62,865 nt of DNA from Microbacterium sp. MYb72 (GTDB lineage: Bacteria; Actinomycetota; Actinomycetes; Actinomycetales; Microbacteriaceae), in contig NZ_PCOT01000024.1 in NCBI RefSeq assembly GCF_002979415.1, positions 1-62,865 of the forward strand, in the 5' to 3' direction. The notes under the pieces were generated by a model. The model was not told the DNA's origin, searched no databases, and saw nothing but the letters and a program-made list of their open reading frames with translations. This document shows, in pieces, positions 58,936 to 62,865 of this stretch; position 1 is the stretch's first letter, and every line of letters starts with the position of its first letter. Made by a program: the position numbers and the translations under genes.

Positions 58936-61880
58936 GCGCGGAACAGGGCGGAGGCCTGGTCAGGCCCGCCGTCACAGAGCAGGATGCCGCCACGATCGCG
59001 CGCGAGTGCTACGGCCTCGACGCGACGGCGAGCGAGCTCGGCAGCAATCAGGACCGCAACTTCGTGCTGACCGAGGCCGGAGGGGCGCGCAGCGTGCTCC
59101 GCGTCGACAACCCGGTCTTCGGCGACGAGGCGCGGGACGCGCAGCACGCGGCGCTGGACGCCTACCGTCGCGTCGGCGTCTCGGTGCCCGCCGTGCTGCC
59201 AGGGCTCGACGGCGAGCTCACGCAGCGCTGGCGGGGCTTCGCGGTGCGCCGCAGCGAGTTCGCCGCGGGCGAGCCGATGGTCGATGCGGGGTATTTCGCT
59301 CCGGTCGTGCTGGCCGAATTCGGGGCGCTGGCCGCGGCCTCCGTGACGGCGCTCTCCGCTCTCCGGCATCCCGGCCTCGACAGGGCGCACATGTGGGACA
59401 TGCGCGTCGCCTATGCGGAGACCGTCGCGCTGGAGTCGTCGATCACCGACACGGAGCTCCGCGCCCGGGTCCGTACGGCCGCCGACGAGGCGCAGGCCGT
59501 CGTCGCCGAGCTCGGGCCCGCGCTCCCTGTGCAGCCGATCCACGGCGACCTCACCGACGACAACGTCACGGGGACCCGCGGCACGGATTCGCGCCTGCAC
59601 CCGGGCACCGTCCTCGATCTCGGCGACCTCGCTCTCGGCTGGAGGGTCGCGGAGCTCGCCGTGTGCGCGTCGTCGATGCTGCATCACGAGCCGGACCGTC
59701 CGCTGCGGGTGCTCGACACGATCGCGGCGTTCCACGACCGTGCTCCGCTCACAGACGAAGAGGCGCGTGCCGTGTGGCCGCTCGTCGTGCTCCGTGCGTG
59801 CCTGCTCGTCGCCAGCGGGTGGCGTCAGCTCGAGATCGACGGAGACAACGACTACGCGAGGGAGCGCATCGCGGGTGAACAGGCGATCTTCGACGCCGCG
59901 ACCCTCATCCCGCTGCGGGAGGTCGTGGAGCACGTGCGGGCGCGTCTGGGGTTCGATGCGCCGCGGTTCGAGGTGGTGACGGATGCGGCTCCGCTCGCGG
60001 CGCTGCTCCCCGAGCTCTCCGGCCCTGTGGCCGTGCTCGACCCCGGAGTGGAGTCGGCGGAGCTGGAGTCCGGACTCTGGCTCGATCCGGATGCCGAGGC
60101 CGCTCTCGCCGCCGCGGCGTTCGCATCGGGGGCGTCGGCCGCGGTGCTCCCGTACGGAGTGTTCCGCCTGACCCGCACCGAGATCGACACGGCGGATGCC
60201 GCCGCGACCTGGCCGGTCGAGACCGAGGTCCACGTCGCGGCCGGCGCGGAGCTCGCCCTCGCCGCGCCGCTCGGCGGCGAACTGAGTGTGCACGAGGGCG
60301 GGGCGTGGATCGTCCTCGATGGCGGATGGGTGCTCGGCATCCGAGGCGTGCGGATCGACGGGCTCGCCCCTCGGGAGGTGCGGGCGGGGGAGCGCATCGG
60401 CGCGCTCGCGGCCTCCGATGATGCGCGAACGATCGTGATCGGCGCGCGGCGCGAGGACGCGCCGGAGCCTCCAGCCGACGCCTCGGCGGGAGCCGCGCTC
60501 GTCGCTCCCGACCGCGTCGCGGCGTGGAGCCGTCTCACCGCCGACCCCGCCCCGTTGCTCGGCCTCGCGTCTCTCGTGCAGCACGACGAGTCCGCCGCCG
60601 AGCTGCGCCGCAGGGAACGACTGTTCGCCAGCGCGCAGGAACGCTATTACGAGCATCCTCCGCAGATCGAACGCGGATGGCGGCACCACCTGGTCGACAC
60701 CACGGGCCGCGCCTACATCGACATGGTGAACAACGTGGCGGGCCTCGGGCACGGTCATCCGCGCGTCGCCGAGGCGGCGAACAGGCAGCTGCGCACGCTC
60801 GGCACGAACTCGCGCTTCCTGTTCCGCGAGCTCGCCGAGTACAGCGAGAGACTGCTCGCGCTCATGCCGCAGGGGAGCGAGCTCGACACGGTCCTGCTGG
60901 TGAACAGCGGGTCGGAAGCGGTCGACCTCGCCTTGCGCCTGGCTCAGGCCGCCACGGGTCGGCGGTCGATCGTGGCGCTGCGCGAGGCGTATCACGGCTG
61001 GACCATGGCCAGCGACGCCGTGACGACGAGCGCGTACGACAACCCGGATGCCGTCGGCACCCGCCCGGAGTGGGTGCACGTCGCCGACGTGCCGAACGTC
61101 TTCCGCGGCACCTACCGCGGCGACGGCACGACCGAACGCTACCTCGCGGATCTCGCCGCCGACATCGAGATGCTCGCCGCCGAGGGGAGAGACGTCGCGG
61201 GATTCCTGTGCGAGTCGATCCTCGGAAACGCGGGAGGGGTGCTCCTGCCGGACGGGTATCTGGCCGGCGCCTACGAGCTCGTCCGCGCCGCCGGCGGTCT
61301 GTGCATCGCCGATGAGGTGCAGGTCGGATTCGGCCGCACGGGTCGCCATTTCTGGGGGTTCGAACGCTCAGGAGCGCTCCCCGACATCGTCACGATCGCC
61401 AAGCCCATGGGCAACGGGTTCCCGATCGGCGGGGTGATCACCTCCGCCGCGATCGCCGACGCCCTGGCCGCGCAGGGGCAGTTCTTCTCCTCCGCCGGCG
61501 GCAGCACGCTGAGCTGTCGGGTCGGCATCGCCGTGCTCGACGCGATGGTCGAGGACGATCTGCAGCGCAACGCCCTGGAGATCGGGGAGCGGCTCGCCTC
61601 GGCGCTCAGCGACCTCGGCGACCGGCATCCGCTCGTCGGACCGGTGCACGGGGAGGGGCTCTATCTCGGGGTCGAGCTGGTCCGCGACCGGGAGACGATG
61701 GAGCCCGCCGCCGCGGAGGCCGCCGCGATCTGCGAGCGGCTCCGCGAGCTGGGCGTGATCGTGCTCACGACCTCGGAGCGCTCGAACGTCCTCAAGATCA
61801 AGCCGCCCCTGTGCCTGACCGCCGCGAGTGCCGACCATGTGGTCCGGATGCTGGACAGGGTGCTGCGCGAAGGCTGGTAG
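58932..61880 (+). CDS. fusion: APH-type kinase, M23-like middle domain, class III aminotransferase
   Basis: The 982-residue protein has three parts. Residues about 1-320 resemble aminoglycoside-phosphotransferase/hydroxylysine kinase, with the catalytic loop HGDLTDDN at 204-211 and metal residues Asp229/Asp232 region (VLDLGD). Residues about 330-510 form an Ala/Glu-rich beta domain like M23 peptidase or lipoyl folds. Residues about 540-982 are a class III PLP enzyme with the PLP lysine Lys824 (IAKPMGNGFPIGG). Human AGPHD1/AGXT2L proteins pair such a kinase and such an enzyme as amino-alcohol kinase and phospho-lyase, so I infer phosphorylation then elimination of an amino alcohol. It could also simply be a transaminase with regulatory domains. 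Confidence 0.85.
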   Translation: MSAEQGGGLVRPAVTEQDAATIARECYGLDATASELGSNQDRNFVLTEAGGARSVLRVDNPVFGDEARDAQHAALDAYRRVGVSVPAVLPGLDGELTQRWRGFAVRRSEFAAGEPMVDAGYFAPVVLAEFGALAAASVTALSALRHPGLDRAHMWDMRVAYAETVALESSITDTELRARVRTAADEAQAVVAELGPALPVQPIHGDLTDDNVTGTRGTDSRLHPGTVLDLGDLALGWRVAELAVCASSMLHHEPDRPLRVLDTIAAFHDRAPLTDEEARAVWPLVVLRACLLVASGWRQLEIDGDNDYARERIAGEQAIFDAATLIPLREVVEHVRARLGFDAPRFEVVTDAAPLAALLPELSGPVAVLDPGVESAELESGLWLDPDAEAALAAAAFASGASAAVLPYGVFRLTRTEIDTADAAATWPVETEVHVAAGAELALAAPLGGELSVHEGGAWIVLDGGWVLGIRGVRIDGLAPREVRAGERIGALAASDDARTIVIGARREDAPEPPADASAGAALVAPDRVAAWSRLTADPAPLLGLASLVQHDESAAELRRRERLFASAQERYYEHPPQIERGWRHHLVDTTGRAYIDMVNNVAGLGHGHPRVAEAANRQLRTLGTNSRFLFRELAEYSERLLALMPQGSELDTVLLVNSGSEAVDLALRLAQAATGRRSIVALREAYHGWTMASDAVTTSAYDNPDAVGTRPEWVHVADVPNVFRGTYRGDGTTERYLADLAADIEMLAAEGRDVAGFLCESILGNAGGVLLPDGYLAGAYELVRAAGGLCIADEVQVGFGRTGRHFWGFERSGALPDIVTIAKPMGNGFPIGGVITSAAIADALAAQGQFFSSAGGSTLSCRVGIAVLDAMVEDDLQRNALEIGERLASALSDLGDRHPLVGPVHGEGLYLGVELVRDRETMEPAAAEAAAICERLRELGVIVLTTSERSNVLKIKPPLCLTAASADHVVRMLDRVLREGW

Positions 61881-61895
61881 TCGCTGACCCACCCC

Positions 61896-61941
61896 TTCGA
61901 ATCCCGTGCCGTTCCGTCATGTTAACTGCGTGTTTCGAATC
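61896..61941. promoter_or_regulatory. direct repeats upstream of permease gene
   Basis: TTCGAATC occurs at 61896-61903 and 61934-61941, 38 bp apart, in the 163-bp gap between the aminotransferase fusion and the permease. It may bind a regulator. TACATA near 61975 is a possible -10 box for the permease. No regulator is encoded nearby. Confidence 0.35.
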
Positions 61942-62043
61942 AGTTCTGGGGGTCGCGCTGAGGAATGGATGGGTACATACTGATCCTCAACGTCGGACGA
62001 CCCGGACTCCGACCCCTTGCGTTGTTCCCTAAGGAGTGAACAT

Positions 62044-62865
62044 ATGGCGACAAAGACCAAGCCGCTCGCCCAGGGCGGTGGCACCCTGAAGCGGAACCTC
62101 GGCCTGTGGGCGATCGTCGGACTCGGACTCGGCTACATGACGCCCACCGTCGTCTTCGACACGTTCGGAATGGTCGCCCGCGACACGAACGACGTGGTGC
62201 CCGCGGCGTACCTCGTCGCCCTCGTGGTGATGGTCTTCACGGCGATCAGCTACGGCAAGATCTCCAGTGCGATCCCGAGCGCCGGGTCGGCGTACACCTA
62301 CGTGCGCGAATCGATCCACCCGAACCTCGGCTTCATGGTCGGCTGGACCTCGCTGATCGACTACGTCCTGCTGCCGATGGTGAACTGCCTCATCCTCCGC
62401 AGCTATCTCGAGGCGCTCTTCCCCGACATCCCGGGCTGGATCTGGGTCGTGCTCTACTGCATCCTGGTCACCTCGGTCATCTACATGACGATGCGCGGCA
62501 CCTCGAACGCGAACATGATCCTGCTGGTGTTCTCGATCATCGTGATGGCCGTGTTCGTCGTGATGGTCGTCGCACAGCTGATGCGCGGTGAGGGCGCTGC
62601 CACCCTCGCCTCGGCCGCACCGTTCATCCACGACGGCGTCACGATGGGTGCGGTCCTCATGGGCGCCACGATCGTGTGCTTCTCGTTCATCGGCTTCGAC
62701 GCGGTGACGATGTACGCGGAGGAGGCGAAGGATCCCAAGATCATGCCGAAGGCGATCCTGCTCACCGTGCTGCTCGGCGGTGCGATCTTCCTCGTCGCCT
62801 CGTACGTCACGCAGCTGCGCTTCCCCGACTGGAACGAGTTCGCCCCCGGTGGCGACATGCAGTAC
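62044..62865 (+). CDS. APC-family amino-acid/polyamine permease, partial, C-terminus beyond window
   Basis: The 274 visible residues include about seven transmembrane helices. GGTLKRNLGLWAIVGLGLGYMTP near residues 11-33 and SAIPSAGSAYTYVRE near 78-92 are hallmarks of the amino-acid/polyamine permease superfamily; the first helix region resembles putrescine importer-like PuuP proteins. The ATG at 62044 follows AAGGAGTGAAC. It probably brings in the amine or amino acid used by the preceding kinase-aminotransferase fusion. The gene continues past the window end. Confidence 0.88.
   Translation, partial: MATKTKPLAQGGGTLKRNLGLWAIVGLGLGYMTPTVVFDTFGMVARDTNDVVPAAYLVALVVMVFTAISYGKISSAIPSAGSAYTYVRESIHPNLGFMVGWTSLIDYVLLPMVNCLILRSYLEALFPDIPGWIWVVLYCILVTSVIYMTMRGTSNANMILLVFSIIVMAVFVVMVVAQLMRGEGAATLASAAPFIHDGVTMGAVLMGATIVCFSFIGFDAVTMYAEEAKDPKIMPKAILLTVLLGGAIFLVASYVTQLRFPDWNEFAPGGDMQY

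Noticed and set aside
1..62865. CRISPR arrays, prophage, transposase or integrase genes
   Set aside because: No regularly spaced repeats, phage structural genes or DDE/tyrosine/serine recombinase motifs were seen; the repeats found are short palindromes only.

Overview
The window is GC-rich, densely packed bacterial DNA from an actinobacterium, most likely Microbacterium or a close relative in the Microbacteriaceae. The inference rests on base composition, many GTG starts and ATGA/GTGA overlaps, a RamB-type regulator beside a GTP-dependent PEP carboxykinase, a 480-residue GapB-type dehydrogenase, an FMN-riboswitch ribDEBAH operon and multiple peptide/sugar ABC importers. No rRNA, tRNA, transposase, phage gene or CRISPR array is visible. 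No gene-free stretch exceeds 300 bases.

Layout. Positions 1-5,250 hold a catabolic island: a minus-strand operon (SDR, zinc alcohol dehydrogenase, aldo/keto reductase, two tandem esterases, the last cut by the window edge) divergent from a second aldo/keto reductase across one palindromic operator. Positions 5,258-6,401 carry a DUF4259 protein and a paired SMR exporter. Positions 6,671-14,444 carry a peptide-type ABC importer (lipoprotein, permease, permease-ATPase fusion, ATPase), then a TetR regulator, a hydrolase and a methyltransferase. Positions 14,655-23,471 contain an amidohydrolase, GapB, an AlkZ-like winged-helix protein, RamB, PckG and a DUF4232 membrane protein. Positions 23,547-33,264 hold an ABC exporter with a 67-residue HTH protein, a LysR regulator and a second peptide-type importer operon ending in a hydrolase. 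Positions 33,543-42,334 hold an LD-carboxypeptidase, an MHS-type transporter and a LacI-controlled sugar locus (two permeases, binding protein, GH35 beta-galactosidase). Positions 42,500-47,534 are riboflavin synthesis and an Fpg-like glycosylase. Positions 47,581-52,974 form a TetR-flanked operon of SDR, saccharopine-dehydrogenase-like enzyme, acyl-CoA ligase and thiolase. Mfd follows at 54,092-57,664. The right edge has a LbetaH protein, a 982-residue kinase-aminotransferase fusion and the start of an amino-acid permease, probably an amine or amino-alcohol utilisation unit.

Most genes serve uptake and oxidation of organic substrates: sugars, peptides, esters and acyl-CoA-linked compounds. 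GapB and PckG supply the gluconeogenic route. The least ordinary observations are a 119-bp insertion in the first peptide-importer operon that duplicated a ribosome-binding-site/start-stop overlap and preserved translational coupling through a new 40-codon frame; a divergent pair of aldo/keto reductases that both replace the catalytic His by Gly; a strict '-10 box, six nucleotides, start codon' arrangement at nine genes, indicating leaderless mRNAs; a duplicated GTCAA-N6-TTGAC operator; several families of intergenic palindromic elements; and the kinase/M23-like/aminotransferase fusion. All functional statements come from reading motifs by eye; no database search was run.
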